Source: an uncultured Porphyromonas sp.
GTDB lineage: Bacteria; Bacteroidota; Bacteroidia; Bacteroidales; Porphyromonadaceae
Assembly (NCBI GenBank): GCA_905372565.1
Contig: CAJPPK010000006.1
Span: forward strand, 17,691 to 81,690
DNA: 64,000 nucleotides
Direction: 5' to 3'
Part shown: one piece after another, positions 1 to 9,028 of the stretch
Layout of the letters: the number at the start of each line of letters is the position of its first letter
Numbering within the stretch: position 1 is the stretch's first letter
Notes under the pieces: generated by a model
What the model was told of the DNA's origin: nothing
Database searches by the model: none
The model's input: only the letters and a program-made list of their open reading frames with translations
Program-made: the position numbers and the translations under genes

Positions 1-1259
1 ACATAGCGTCCTGCGAACTCCTGATATACCTCCACGTTGACAAAGTCACGCACGAAGGCAGGATCGAGGTCCTCTAGGCGGAAGAGACGTCCCTGGAGGT
101 CGACCATCGGGCGGATGTTCCCATCCTTATCGACCACAGTCAAGGCGCCGATACCGGCGGCCTTAGCGACCTTATTGTCATCAGCCCCGAAGGTCGGAGC
201 GATATGTACGATCCCCGTACCGTCTACCGTCGTGACATAGTCACCAGCGATGACACGGAAGGCGTCCCCATCGGGGCGCATCCAGGGCAGTAGTTGTTCG
301 TAGCAGATACCTACCAGCTCCTTCCCCTTGTACTCGGCGACGATCTGATAGGGGAGCTTCTTGTCCCCCTTCTGATAAGCTCCGAGGGCTTCTTCGCCTT
401 CGTGATCCTTGCTAAAGAGGGTATGTAGGAGAGCCTTCGCTACGATCGCCGTGATCGGATCTCCCGTGTAGGGATTGAAGGAGCGTACGGCTACGTAGTC
501 GATCTCTGGACCTACGCAGAGGGCGGTATTGGAGGGCAGGGTCCAAGGGGTCGTTGTCCAAGCAAGGAAAACCGCCTCACCGTGTCCCTGAAGTTCACTC
601 TTCGGGTCTAGGATGCGGAAGGAAGCGACACAAGTCGTATCCTTCACATCGCGGTAACACCCAGGTTGGTTCAGCTCATGGGTGCTGAGTCCCGTACCGG
701 CGGCAGGGGAATAAGGCTGGATCGTATAGCCCTTGTAGAGTAGACCCTTCTTATAGATCTCGCTAAGGAGGTACCAGAGAGTCTCGATGTAGCGGTTGTC
801 GTAGGTGATATAGGGGTGCTCCATATCGACCCAGTAGCCCATACGGCGGGTCAACTCCTCCCATTCCTGCGTGTACTTCATGACTTCACGGCGACAAGCA
901 GCATTGTACTCATCGACGCTGATCTTCTTCCCGATGTCTTCCTTCGTGATGCCGAGGGACTTTTCCACGCCGAGCTCGACAGGAAGGCCATGGGTATCCC
1001 AGCCTGCCTTACGATCTACACGGAAGCCCTTCATCGTCTTATAGCGACAGAAGATATCCTTGATCGAGCGAGCCATCACGTGGTGAATGCCAGGCATACC
1101 ATTGGCTGAGGGAGGACCCTCATAGAAAACGAAGGACGGAGCTCCCTCTCTGAGGGCAAGGCTACGTGCGAAGAGGTCTTCTTCCTGCCACTGATCGAGC
1201 ATTTTCTTATTGATGCCCGAGAGCTGGAGGTTATCGTATTCGGGGAACTTATGGCTCAT
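1..1259 (-). CDS. ileS: Isoleucyl-tRNA synthetase, N-terminal part (runs off the window)
   Basis: The reverse strand is open from an ATG at 1259 to the window edge, giving about 419 residues of an enzyme that should total roughly 1,100. It charges tRNA-Ile with isoleucine in the cytoplasm. The class I HIGH-type signature reads GIHH at residues 57-60, inside a PSANGMPG context typical of IleRS. WDTHGLP follows at 87-93, and a TTTPWTLPSN segment marks the editing (CP1) domain. The KMSKS loop and anticodon-binding domain lie outside the window. A TATCTTTG element about 75 bp upstream is a likely promoter. Only the 5' truncation of the window makes it incomplete; I see no frameshift. Confidence 0.97.
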   Translation of the reverse strand, partial: MSHKFPEYDNLQLSGINKKMLDQWQEEDLFARSLALREGAPSFVFYEGPPSANGMPGIHHVMARSIKDIFCRYKTMKGFRVDRKAGWDTHGLPVELGVEKSLGITKEDIGKKISVDEYNAACRREVMKYTQEWEELTRRMGYWVDMEHPYITYDNRYIETLWYLLSEIYKKGLLYKGYTIQPYSPAAGTGLSTHELNQPGCYRDVKDTTCVASFRILDPKSELQGHGEAVFLAWTTTPWTLPSNTALCVGPEIDYVAVRSFNPYTGDPITAIVAKALLHTLFSKDHEGEEALGAYQKGDKKLPYQIVAEYKGKELVGICYEQLLPWMRPDGDAFRVIAGDYVTTVDGTGIVHIAPTFGADDNKVAKAAGIGALTVVDKDGNIRPMVDLQGRLFRLEDLDPAFVRDFVNVEVYQEFAGRY

Positions 1260-1333
1260 TTCTCGTACCTAATATTATCGTATAGCAAGCTAAGGGTCAG
1301 ACGCACCGCACCCAAGCTAGGTCAAAAACGCTA

Positions 1334-1368
1334 CAAAGATACGTTTTTACATGCTATCTGCCAGCAAA
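1334..1368 (-). promoter_or_regulatory. Candidate promoter of ileS
   Basis: On the minus strand TATCTTTG (1334-1341) matches the Bacteroidetes -7 consensus TAnnTTTG. A TTTG at 1365-1368 could be the -33 element, but the 23-nt spacing is slightly longer than the usual 19-21. The implied leader is about 70 nt. Confidence 0.6.
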
Positions 1369-1509
1369 TGGGCTAAATAAGGGTAAGAACTCTATTCCTC
1401 TCACGTATTCCTCACGCTCCATCCAGTTCCTGGATCGCTCCCCGAGATCCCGACCGACAGCAGACCAACCGATAGCCCCCTACCCGACCCCAGCGAGCCC
1501 TACCGGCGA

Positions 1510-1598
1510 GAACGGCAGACCTTCCTCTGGAGGAAGGTCTACCTTCGCTCGAGCGAAGGTAGGGCTCTTCTTCAGCGAAGACAGACCTCTTCTTCCCC
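1510..1598. repeat. 22-nt-period degenerate tandem array (array A)
   Basis: This is the main content of the 450-bp gap between ileS and ilvE. Three units start with GAAGGTCTACC, GAAGGTAGGGC and GAAGACAGACC at 1533, 1555 and 1577, exactly 22 nt apart, and a fourth weaker unit lies before them. Two perfect palindromes abut within it: arms 1517-1527/1530-1540, and 1541-1560. The core resembles arrays B-F elsewhere in the window. The flanks (1260-1330, 1370-1509) show nothing else I can support. Confidence 0.65.
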
Positions 1599-1632
1599 CA
1601 AGGAGCGCACGCTACGGGAGCAAGACCGCGCC

Positions 1633-1692
1633 CTAAAAAGACATCCGCCCCACCCGACGATCTCCGAAGAGTATTGTCCGATGGGGCGGATG
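1633..1692 (-). terminator. Intrinsic terminator of ilvE
   Basis: Perfect 11-bp arms CATCCGCCCCA (1642-1652) and TGGGGCGGATG (1682-1692) enclose a 29-nt loop. They are followed on the minus strand by a short T-run (complement of AAAAAG). It sits 20 bp after the ilvE stop. Confidence 0.75.
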
Positions 1693-1711
1693 CTAAGTCT
1701 GATGAGCGGAA

Positions 1712-2746
1712 CTACAGATCTTCGTAGACACGTACCCAGCCATGCGTGTCTGGGTAGTCACCATACTGGATTCCACGAAGACGCTCGTAGAGCGCCGTGG
1801 AGATAGGCCCAGGGTTACCGTCTCTACTGATGACGTAGCGCTTATCCTCATCCAAATCGTCGATATGGAGGATAGGACTGATGACGGCAGCTGTACCACA
1901 GGCGCCAGCTTCCTCAAAGGTCGCTAGCTCCTCGACGTGCACTGGACGGCACTCGACCTTAAGTCCGAGGTCTTCGGCGATGACCTGAAGACTCTTGTTG
2001 GTAATGGATGGGAGGATCGAAGGACTCTTCGGCGTGATGTAGGTATTATCCCGAATACCGAAGAAGTTAGCAGGGCCACATTCGTCGATATAGAGCTTTT
2101 CCTTGGCATCGAGGTAAATCACGGCGGAGTAACCTAGGTCGTGCGCCTTCGTCCCCGAGACCAAGCTAGCGGCATAGTTACCACCGACCTTATAGCACCC
2201 CATACCTAGAGGAGCGGCACGGTCATAGCCTCGCATGATCGCCATAGGCGTAGGACGGAAGCCAGCCTTGAAGTAAGGACCGACAGGCGTGACGAACATG
2301 AGGAACATGTACTCCTTAGCTGGAGCGACGCCCACCTGCTTGCCCAGACCGATCATCAGTGGACGGATGTAAAGCGAAGCTCCCGTACCATAGGGAGGGA
2401 TGAAGCGCTTATTGAGGCGAAGCATCATATCGAGAGCCTCTAGGAATCGCTCCGTAGGAAGCTCAGGCATCATCGTACCACGGCTAGTATGCTGCATACG
2501 CTGAGCATTCTCCTCGGGACGAAAGACACGTACCTTGCCGTCACTTCCTCTGAATGCCTTCAGCCCTTCGAAGGACTCCTGCCCGTAGTGAAGGCAGGTA
2601 GCTGCCATCGGGATGGTGATCATCTCCGAGGAGGAGACTTCCCACTCCCCCCACTGGCCATCGCGGTAGTAGCAGCGGACATTGTAGTCTGTAGGGAGAT
2701 ACCCGAAGCCCAGAGAGGACCAATCGAGCTCGTGCTGGTTTTCCAT
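1712..2746 (-). CDS. ilvE: Branched-chain-amino-acid aminotransferase
   Basis: This 344-residue PLP enzyme of fold type IV moves the amino group between glutamate and the 2-oxoacids of valine, leucine and isoleucine, in the cytoplasm. The length fits the family. The PLP lysine is expected at K186 in CYKVGGNYAASL. The YGQESFEGLKAF segment near residue 54 and the ACGTAAVISP segment near 283 are typical of the eukaryote-like IlvE subgroup. It has its own promoter (2802-2809) with a perfect palindrome beside the predicted transcription start, and its own terminator, so it is probably monocistronic despite following the cell-wall cluster on the same strand. No other ilv/leu gene is nearby. Confidence 0.95.
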   Translation of the reverse strand: MENQHELDWSSLGFGYLPTDYNVRCYYRDGQWGEWEVSSSEMITIPMAATCLHYGQESFEGLKAFRGSDGKVRVFRPEENAQRMQHTSRGTMMPELPTERFLEALDMMLRLNKRFIPPYGTGASLYIRPLMIGLGKQVGVAPAKEYMFLMFVTPVGPYFKAGFRPTPMAIMRGYDRAAPLGMGCYKVGGNYAASLVSGTKAHDLGYSAVIYLDAKEKLYIDECGPANFFGIRDNTYITPKSPSILPSITNKSLQVIAEDLGLKVECRPVHVEELATFEEAGACGTAAVISPILHIDDLDEDKRYVISRDGNPGPISTALYERLRGIQYGDYPDTHGWVRVYEDL

Positions 2747-2783
2747 AATCGTCTTTTGTGAGTTAATATTTGATTTGCTGGTT

Positions 2784-2809
2784 GGACAAGCTTGTCCTTA
2801 GCAAAGGTA
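2784..2809 (-). promoter_or_regulatory. ilvE promoter with palindromic operator candidate
   Basis: The minus strand carries TACCTTTG (2802-2809), a TAnnTTTG -7 match. The perfect 14-nt palindrome GGACAAGCTTGTCC (2784-2797) sits where transcription should start, about 40 bp before the ATG. Such a position is typical of a repressor operator. The regulator is unknown. Confidence 0.5.
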
Positions 2810-2830
2810 AGCAAAGAACTAACATAGGTA

Positions 2831-3439
2831 TTAAGTCGCCGATGCGGTACCTTCGGCACGCCGTTCCTCCTCCAAAAGCTGAGCGACCTCCTCTAGCTGA
2901 CCATACCACTCCTCTCCGAAGGCACGGATCAGTGGCTCGCGGAGGAATTGATAGACCGGCACCTGGAGCTTCTTCCCGAGCTTCAAGGCGCACTTACAGA
3001 TCGACCACTTATGGTAATTCACCGCCGTAAACGTAGGATACTTGGTCAAACGTATGGGATAGAGCTGACAACTGATAGGCTTCAGGAAGGAAGTCTTACC
3101 CGCCCGATACACCTTCTCTAGAGCACAGGCACAGCGCCCGTACTCGTCATAGGTCGTGAAGACGCAGTCTCGCCCGTTGACGATCGAGGTGACTTCGTCG
3201 CCCTCCTCATCTATGTAGCTGACACCCTGTGTCCGAATGATCTCAAGCGCCTGCGGAGAGAGTAGATGCTCTACCTCAGGGAGGCACTTACGGATCTCCT
3301 CCGCCTCACCAGGCTCTAGAGGTGCACCGCTATCCCCCTCGATACAGCACTCCCCCTTGCACGTGTCATAGTCGCAGACGAAGAGCACATCGAAGAGATC
3401 ACCACTGACGATCTTATCTTCGATCTCGATCATCACCAT
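2831..3439 (-). CDS. DUF3109 family cysteine-rich protein
   Basis: This protein of 202 residues has no signal peptide or membrane segment. It resembles the DUF3109 family of Bacteroidetes, small proteins with conserved cysteines: CDYDTCKGECC near residues 23-33, a DCVFTTYDEYGRCACALE segment near 105-122, SCQLYPIR near 135, and WSICKCA near 153. The spacing suggests metal or Fe-S binding, but no activity is established and I do not assign one. It begins four bases after the mraY stop, so it is co-transcribed as the last gene of the dcw-type operon. ATG at 3439 and 3433 are both possible starts. Confidence 0.8.
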   Translation of the reverse strand: MVMIEIEDKIVSGDLFDVLFVCDYDTCKGECCIEGDSGAPLEPGEAEEIRKCLPEVEHLLSPQALEIIRTQGVSYIDEEGDEVTSIVNGRDCVFTTYDEYGRCACALEKVYRAGKTSFLKPISCQLYPIRLTKYPTFTAVNYHKWSICKCALKLGKKLQVPVYQFLREPLIRAFGEEWYGQLEEVAQLLEEERRAEGTASAT

Positions 3440-3443
3440 GGCG

Positions 3444-4712
3444 CTAGCGTATCTTGAGCGTCACGACCGTAAGCACCGCCAGCAGGATACCGATGAGCCA
3501 GAAGCGCATCGTGAGTTTCGCCTCCGGCACACGGTTATAGGGTCGCTTGATCAAGCTCTCCGTTGCTGATCCGCCAGGTAGCTGGAAGTGGTGATGAAGA
3601 GGTGCCATCTTGAAGACACGGACACCCTTCCCCGTACGCATACGAGAGTACTTGAAGTAGAAGCGCTGGATGAACGAACTGGTAAACTCTGCGATGAAGA
3701 TCCCGCAGAGGATAGGTAGGAGGAGCTCCTTGCGTATGAGAATGGCGAAAACCCCAATGATTCCGCCTAGAGCAAGGCTACCCGTATCCCCCATGAAGAC
3801 TTGAGCTGGATAAGAGTTATACCAAAGGAAGCCAGCCGTAGCACCGACCAGCGTAGCAGCGAAGATTACCAACTCTTCTGCCCCTGGTATGAACATCGTA
3901 TTCAGATAGCCTGCCATATCGTGGTGAGAGGATACATAGGCTAATATCCCCAGCACGACTCCCACGATAGCAGAGGAGCCCGAGGCTAAGCCATCGACGC
4001 CGTCCGTGAGGTTGACCCCATTGGATAGGAGCATGACCACCACGACCGTCATCATGATAAAGAGCGTGACCCCGACGACCTTCTTCACCGCAGGATCCGA
4101 GAAAGGCAGGATTTCCGAATAGTCGAGGTTATTATTCTTGAAGAAAGGGATAGACGTCTCTAGGCTCTTAGAGTCGGTGGTTTCGAAGCGGACCTCACGG
4201 GATCCGCCTTCTCGGACGATCTCACTGTTACGCTTAATTACGACTGAGGGGCTGAGATAGAGTGTCACCCCGACGATCAAGCCCAGGACGACCTGCCCAA
4301 TGATCTTGTAGTGCTCCTTGAGACCATTCTTGTCTTTCTTAAAGACCTTGATGTAATCGTCAGCGAAGCCTAGAAGTCCCATCAAGAGCGTCGTGATGAT
4401 CATCAGGAGGATATAGATATTATCCAGACGAGCGAAGAGGAGTGTGGGCACCAAGATCGCAAGGATGATGATCACACCACCCATCGTCGGAGTACCCTTC
4501 TTCTGCTGCTCTCCCTCAAGACCTAGGTCACGCACCAGCTCTCCGATCTGCTTCCGTCGGAGGTAGTCAATGATCTTACCCCCCCAGATCGTACTAATGA
4601 GGAGGGCAAGGATGATAGCCATCCCCACTCGGAAGGAGACATAAGTAAAAAGATGTGAGACAGGGAGAGCGATACCCTGCCTCGATAGGAAGTCAAAGAG
4701 GTGATAAATCAT
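3444..4712 (-). CDS. mraY: Phospho-N-acetylmuramoyl-pentapeptide transferase
   Basis: This integral membrane enzyme transfers phospho-MurNAc-pentapeptide to undecaprenyl phosphate, making lipid I. It has 422 residues, longer than the roughly 360 of E. coli because of a hydrophilic insert around residues 160-210 that is usual in Bacteroidetes. Many hydrophobic helices are visible. The catalytic FADDY motif is at 117-121, NLTDGVDGLA near 234, and PLHHHFQ near the C-terminus. It lies three bases after murE and four before the DUF3109 gene, inside the minus-strand peptidoglycan operon. In many relatives murD-ftsW-murG would follow; here they do not. Confidence 0.97.
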   Translation of the reverse strand: MIYHLFDFLSRQGIALPVSHLFTYVSFRVGMAIILALLISTIWGGKIIDYLRRKQIGELVRDLGLEGEQQKKGTPTMGGVIIILAILVPTLLFARLDNIYILLMIITTLLMGLLGFADDYIKVFKKDKNGLKEHYKIIGQVVLGLIVGVTLYLSPSVVIKRNSEIVREGGSREVRFETTDSKSLETSIPFFKNNNLDYSEILPFSDPAVKKVVGVTLFIMMTVVVVMLLSNGVNLTDGVDGLASGSSAIVGVVLGILAYVSSHHDMAGYLNTMFIPGAEELVIFAATLVGATAGFLWYNSYPAQVFMGDTGSLALGGIIGVFAILIRKELLLPILCGIFIAEFTSSFIQRFYFKYSRMRTGKGVRVFKMAPLHHHFQLPGGSATESLIKRPYNRVPEAKLTMRFWLIGILLAVLTVVTLKIR

Positions 4713-4715
4713 ATA

Positions 4716-6194
4716 CTAGGCTTCTTGTTCAAAATAATTCAGGATGATCTCGCGGTCGTCAAAGTGATGGCGAATGCCATTCACCTCTTGGTAGGTCTCA
4801 TGCCCCTTGCCTGCGACAAGGATCAGATCCCCTGGGCGAGCTAGCATCAGAGCTGTACGTATAGCTTCGGCTCGATCGGCGATAGCGAGCGTTCGGCCCA
4901 GGTCTTCCGCAGATAACCCCGCCTTCATCTCTTCGATGATAGCTACGGGATCCTCGGTACGTGGATTGTCGGAGGTAAGGACAAGTCGGTCAGACCGACG
5001 TACCGCCTCCTTAGCCATAAGAGGACGCTTACCTCGGTCTCGGTCTCCTCCACAGCCTACGACCGTGATGACCTGTGCCTCCTTCCCCTTGAGGCTAGCG
5101 ATCGTCTCGAGGACGTTAACCAGCGCATCAGGAGTATGGGCATAATCTACGATAGCCGTATAGCCTCGCTTCTTCGAAAGGAATGTCTGGAAACGTCCAT
5201 CGACTGCGGTAAGCTGACTGAGATGCATCAGTGCCTCCTCCTTATCCAGCCTCAACTGACGCGAAACCCCATAGACCGCCAAGATATTGTAGACGTTAAA
5301 CTCTCCGACGAGCTGTACTAGCACTTCCCGACCATCGATACGCAGCTGCGTCCCATAGGGGTATCTCTCCAGGATCTCCGCCTTGTAGTCAGCTGGGGAA
5401 CGTAGTGCATAGGTCAATCTACGAGCTTTGGTGTTCTGAAGCATCACTTGCCCATTGCGATCATCCGCATTCGTCAGAGCAAAGGCTCCCTCATCCAAGC
5501 TATCGAAGAAGCTCTTCTTGGCTTTAAGATACTCTTGCACCGAGCCATGGTAGTCGAGATGATCGCGAGTGAGGTTCGTAAAGACCCCGCCGTTAAACTG
5601 TAAGCCCGCCACACGCTGCTGTGCCATCGCATGCGAGCTAACCTCCATGAAGACATGGGTACACCCAGCCTCCTTCATACGTGCTAGGAGCGCTTGGAGA
5701 GCTGGAGCAGATGGTGTGGTGTGGGTCGAATCTATGGCTTCCCCATCGATATAGTTACGCACCGTGCTGAGTAGCCCACAGCGATAGCCCGCACTACGAA
5801 AGAGTCGATAAAGGAGAGTCGCAATGGTCGTTTTCCCATTCGTTCCTGTCACGCCCACGACAGTTAGGCTCCGTGAGGGATGACCATAAAAGGCTGAGCT
5901 CAGTAGACCTAAAGCTGTCGCCGTAGAGGGAACGACTAGATAGAGGACACCCTCATGTAGATTATCAGGGAGCTCTTCGACCACGACCGCCCGCACACCA
6001 GTCTCGAGGGCATTAGGTATGAAGCGATGTCCATCGGTGTGGACACCTCGAACGGCTACGAATAAACTGTCAGAAGTAACCCGACGAGAATCCTCCGTGA
6101 TCTGATCAATCGTCAGACGAGATAGCAAGGAGGTCTCTCCGGCAGGAGTATAGGATAGGTCTCTAAGCAGATCTTGCAGAAGCATGATAGACAA
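4716..6194 (-). CDS. murE: UDP-MurNAc-tripeptide synthetase (meso-diaminopimelate type)
   Basis: This cytoplasmic ATP-dependent ligase of 492 residues adds the third amino acid to UDP-MurNAc-L-Ala-D-Glu. The P-loop GTNGKTT is at 117-123, with the Mur ligase central and C-terminal domains after it. The DNPR motif in SDNPRTEDP, near residue 405, is the known signature of enzymes that add meso-diaminopimelate rather than lysine. Start codon ATG at 6194; the next in-frame ATG is three codons later, so the exact start is uncertain by a few residues. It lies between ftsI and mraY with short gaps, as in the classical dcw order. Confidence 0.97.
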   Translation of the reverse strand: MSIMLLQDLLRDLSYTPAGETSLLSRLTIDQITEDSRRVTSDSLFVAVRGVHTDGHRFIPNALETGVRAVVVEELPDNLHEGVLYLVVPSTATALGLLSSAFYGHPSRSLTVVGVTGTNGKTTIATLLYRLFRSAGYRCGLLSTVRNYIDGEAIDSTHTTPSAPALQALLARMKEAGCTHVFMEVSSHAMAQQRVAGLQFNGGVFTNLTRDHLDYHGSVQEYLKAKKSFFDSLDEGAFALTNADDRNGQVMLQNTKARRLTYALRSPADYKAEILERYPYGTQLRIDGREVLVQLVGEFNVYNILAVYGVSRQLRLDKEEALMHLSQLTAVDGRFQTFLSKKRGYTAIVDYAHTPDALVNVLETIASLKGKEAQVITVVGCGGDRDRGKRPLMAKEAVRRSDRLVLTSDNPRTEDPVAIIEEMKAGLSAEDLGRTLAIADRAEAIRTALMLARPGDLILVAGKGHETYQEVNGIRHHFDDREIILNYFEQEA

Positions 6195-6209
6195 ATATGA
6201 AGTAGATGG

Positions 6210-8555
6210 CTAAGGTCGATAGCCTAGCTCTAATACAATGGTAGCACCCGAGGCAAGGGTAGAGCCAGCAGACACCGACTGTCCCACGACATTCCCAAAG
6301 CCTCGCAGGACGGGAGTATATCCCATCGAGCGCAGAAGGTAGACAGCATCCATCGCACTCATGCCCACTACGGCAGGGACCTTACCCTGCGGGATCATCG
6401 GAGCTGAAGGGTGCAGGAGGCTATCTAGCTGCATATACCGGCTAGTGGCCTTAGTTACCTGGGGAACAGGTAGACCTAGCTGGCGAAGTAAAGGTAGTAG
6501 GGCGGACGTTCGTCCAGCTGCGATCTGGCGAGCATATGCCTTGAGGGAAGCTGACCGATGGAGAGAGTCCAACGGTAGTGGAGCTTCGAGCGCCAAAAGG
6601 CTCTCGGCGATCTTGCGAATGATAGGAGCTGCCATGACACCGCCACCAGCACTAAACTGGCTAGAGGGCTGTCGGATGACCGCTATACAGGAGTACTTGG
6701 GGGCTTCGCTAGGGAAATAAGCACAGAACGACACCTGATGGCGCACATGCCCCGTAGAGTCTCGGTAGCTTTTCCCCGAAGAGAGCTGCGCCGTACCACT
6801 CTTTCCGCTGATGGAGACATAGGGAGAAAGCGCCTTCTTCCCCGTCCCTTCGGTGACGACACGACGGAGCATCTCCTGGATCTCGACGAGGGTCGAGGGC
6901 TTACAGATCTGCTCCTTGACGACCTGAGGTGCGAAGGACTGCAGGATCTCATCTCCCCGACGGATCTCGGTGACAAAGTAGGGGCGCATATAGCGACCAC
7001 CATTGGCGATGGCATTGAAGAAGGCTAGGGTATAAATCGGGGGGATCTTCGTCTCATAGCCAAACGACATCCACGCAAGTGTCGTACCATACCAGGCATT
7101 CGGGTTATCCGATCGCTTACGAATCTGTGCACGTGCATACCCCTCGATCTCTAGCTTTAGGTCGGTACCGAAGCCTAGATCACGTAGCTTCTGTACATAG
7201 ACGTCGGGGCGAGACTCATAGCCTCGGGTGATGATCTTAGCCAGTCCGACGTTACTAGACTTGACAATGGTCTGAGCTACAGATAGCTTACCGTAGCCTC
7301 CGTGGTGGGCATTGTGGTCACGGACAGCCTTCTTGGCATAGACCCACACACCATTCCCCACATCAATGGTATCGCTAGGGCGGACGATGCCGTCATCGAG
7401 GGCCACCATCATCGAGGCTACCTTGAAGGTCGATCCTGGCTCTGAGAGGTCAGAGACCGCCATATTGGTACTCTCGGCATAGCCTCCAGAGCGAGTACGC
7501 TGGAGGTTAGAGATCGCCACCACCTTACCGGTCTTGACCTCCATCAGTACGACGGTACCACTTTGGGCATCCAAGAAGGTGAGTTGCTCCCTAAGATTAC
7601 GCTCCACGACACTCTGGATATTCATGTCCAAGGTCGTATATACGCTGGCGCCATCTACGGCTGGGCGAGTGACGACCTCGGCCGTCTCACGCATATTGGC
7701 ATAGCGCATCTTCTCTCCCAGCTCGCCTCGCAGGTACTTATCGTAGCTCCGCTCTAGGCCAGACTTAGGCAGTGTACGTCCCTCCTTATCGCTTCGGTCG
7801 TAGAGCTGTCCGATGGTGCGATAGGCAAGGGACTTGAATGGGTAGATACGGCGCGTCTCATCCTCGGTGAAAATGACACGCTTCATCAGGCTCCCCTGTG
7901 CCTTCTTGGCGCCTTCGGGACGATAGGCGATAAAGGGAGATACCGACTGGAACTGCTGCATCTGTACGTAAGGCACATCGACCCCTAGCATGGGCCAGTG
8001 GCGACTACCTTTCTGAAAGCCCTGAAGCCAACGCTTCTTGAGAGCCTGACGTGTGAGCTTAAGGGAAGCAAGGTCAAACTCTTGGTCGATCAAGCGTGCC
8101 AAGGAGTCCAGTTCGTCCTCGAACTGGCGACGGAGACGCTTACGTTCGGCCTGTGCCTTGGCAGGCAGTGCGCTCAGCGGACGATTATCTCTCAGCGGAG
8201 AGAGGGCATCATGGCGGAAGTCAAAGAATAGCCTATACACCGGAGAGGACACCGCTACAGGACGTCCGTCCTGTGCATGGATCGTCCCACGTAGAGGGAG
8301 CATGGGGGAGGCCTGGGGGCGAGCGAGGTTATCGGCACGCTGGCGGTACATCTTCCCCTCTGCGCTGTAGATGAAGAAGAGGATGCGTAGGACGATAGCG
8401 ACCATCGCTAGGATCAGCAGCGTCATTACCCAGAGGTAGCGATCCTGTACGAGGCGGTGCCAGCGCTCGGTGCGATGGGCCTTACTGACGGCTCCTCGCA
8501 GGAGCATACCTAGGGTAGCGAAGGCGTCACGAAGGAGCGATAAGATACGAGACAT
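6210..8555 (-). CDS. ftsI: Division transpeptidase, penicillin-binding protein with PASTA domain
   Basis: This 781-residue class B penicillin-binding protein cross-links septal peptidoglycan in the periplasm. It has a short cytoplasmic N-terminus, one transmembrane helix around residues 40-70, a dimerisation/pedestal region, then the transpeptidase domain. The active-site motifs are all present: STFK (SxxK), SSN in VKSSNVGLAK, and KSGTA in SGKSGTAQ. A PASTA-type domain (VPAVVGMSAMDAVYLLRSMG) ends the protein, making it longer than E. coli FtsI. Its place between ftsL and murE supports the division role over elongation (PBP2/MrdA). Confidence 0.95.
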   Translation of the reverse strand: MSRILSLLRDAFATLGMLLRGAVSKAHRTERWHRLVQDRYLWVMTLLILAMVAIVLRILFFIYSAEGKMYRQRADNLARPQASPMLPLRGTIHAQDGRPVAVSSPVYRLFFDFRHDALSPLRDNRPLSALPAKAQAERKRLRRQFEDELDSLARLIDQEFDLASLKLTRQALKKRWLQGFQKGSRHWPMLGVDVPYVQMQQFQSVSPFIAYRPEGAKKAQGSLMKRVIFTEDETRRIYPFKSLAYRTIGQLYDRSDKEGRTLPKSGLERSYDKYLRGELGEKMRYANMRETAEVVTRPAVDGASVYTTLDMNIQSVVERNLREQLTFLDAQSGTVVLMEVKTGKVVAISNLQRTRSGGYAESTNMAVSDLSEPGSTFKVASMMVALDDGIVRPSDTIDVGNGVWVYAKKAVRDHNAHHGGYGKLSVAQTIVKSSNVGLAKIITRGYESRPDVYVQKLRDLGFGTDLKLEIEGYARAQIRKRSDNPNAWYGTTLAWMSFGYETKIPPIYTLAFFNAIANGGRYMRPYFVTEIRRGDEILQSFAPQVVKEQICKPSTLVEIQEMLRRVVTEGTGKKALSPYVSISGKSGTAQLSSGKSYRDSTGHVRHQVSFCAYFPSEAPKYSCIAVIRQPSSQFSAGGGVMAAPIIRKIAESLLALEAPLPLDSLHRSASLKAYARQIAAGRTSALLPLLRQLGLPVPQVTKATSRYMQLDSLLHPSAPMIPQGKVPAVVGMSAMDAVYLLRSMGYTPVLRGFGNVVGQSVSAGSTLASGATIVLELGYRP

Positions 8556-8558
8556 AGG

Positions 8559-8996
8559 CTACGGGCGGGCTAGAGGCGGAGTGACGACGGGGTACTGGCC
8601 AGAGTCCACGAGCAGATAGGGTGGCTCGGTCGCGGGGATCAGTGGGAGCTGGTGATCATCAAGCTCCTGGAGAATGTTCCCGATGCGCTCATATTCGATG
8701 AGTGCAGCCGTAGTGATGAGGCTACGATAGCGGATGTCTGTGATCTGCTTCTCGAGGGTACTGACCTCCTTGAGCTGCTGTTTGCAGTAATAAGGCCAGA
8801 TGATGGTCACGGCAAAGCACACCAAGCAGGTCAAGATGAACCACCCATGATTCCGAAGCCATGGCTGGCGCAGGAGGTCTTCCTCGGTGCTATCGAAGAA
8901 GTCTGCGAGCGTACCCTGAGAGCCTTCCTCGCCTTGCTCTTCGGCATGCGCTAGGTCTGGCTGATGATAGTCTATGTCGTCAGTAGAATGTGTCAT
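8559..8996 (-). CDS. ftsL: FtsL-like division protein
   Basis: This small bitopic protein of 145 residues has an acidic N-terminal cytoplasmic tail (about 45 residues rich in D and E). One transmembrane helix follows around residues 50-72 (WFILTCLVCFAVTIIWPYY). After it comes a short helical periplasmic segment with coiled-coil character (KEVSTLEKQITDIRYRS). This layout, its length and its position between rsmH and ftsI match the Bacteroidetes FtsL-like family, which would support the divisome through FtsB/FtsQ-type partners. Sequence identity to E. coli FtsL is not recognisable, so the name rests mainly on topology and context. Confidence 0.8.
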   Translation of the reverse strand: MTHSTDDIDYHQPDLAHAEEQGEEGSQGTLADFFDSTEEDLLRQPWLRNHGWFILTCLVCFAVTIIWPYYCKQQLKEVSTLEKQITDIRYRSLITTAALIEYERIGNILQELDDHQLPLIPATEPPYLLVDSGQYPVVTPPLARP

Positions 8997-9028
8997 ACGT
9001 TCGTCTCTAGCTAGAGGTACGGAGGAGA

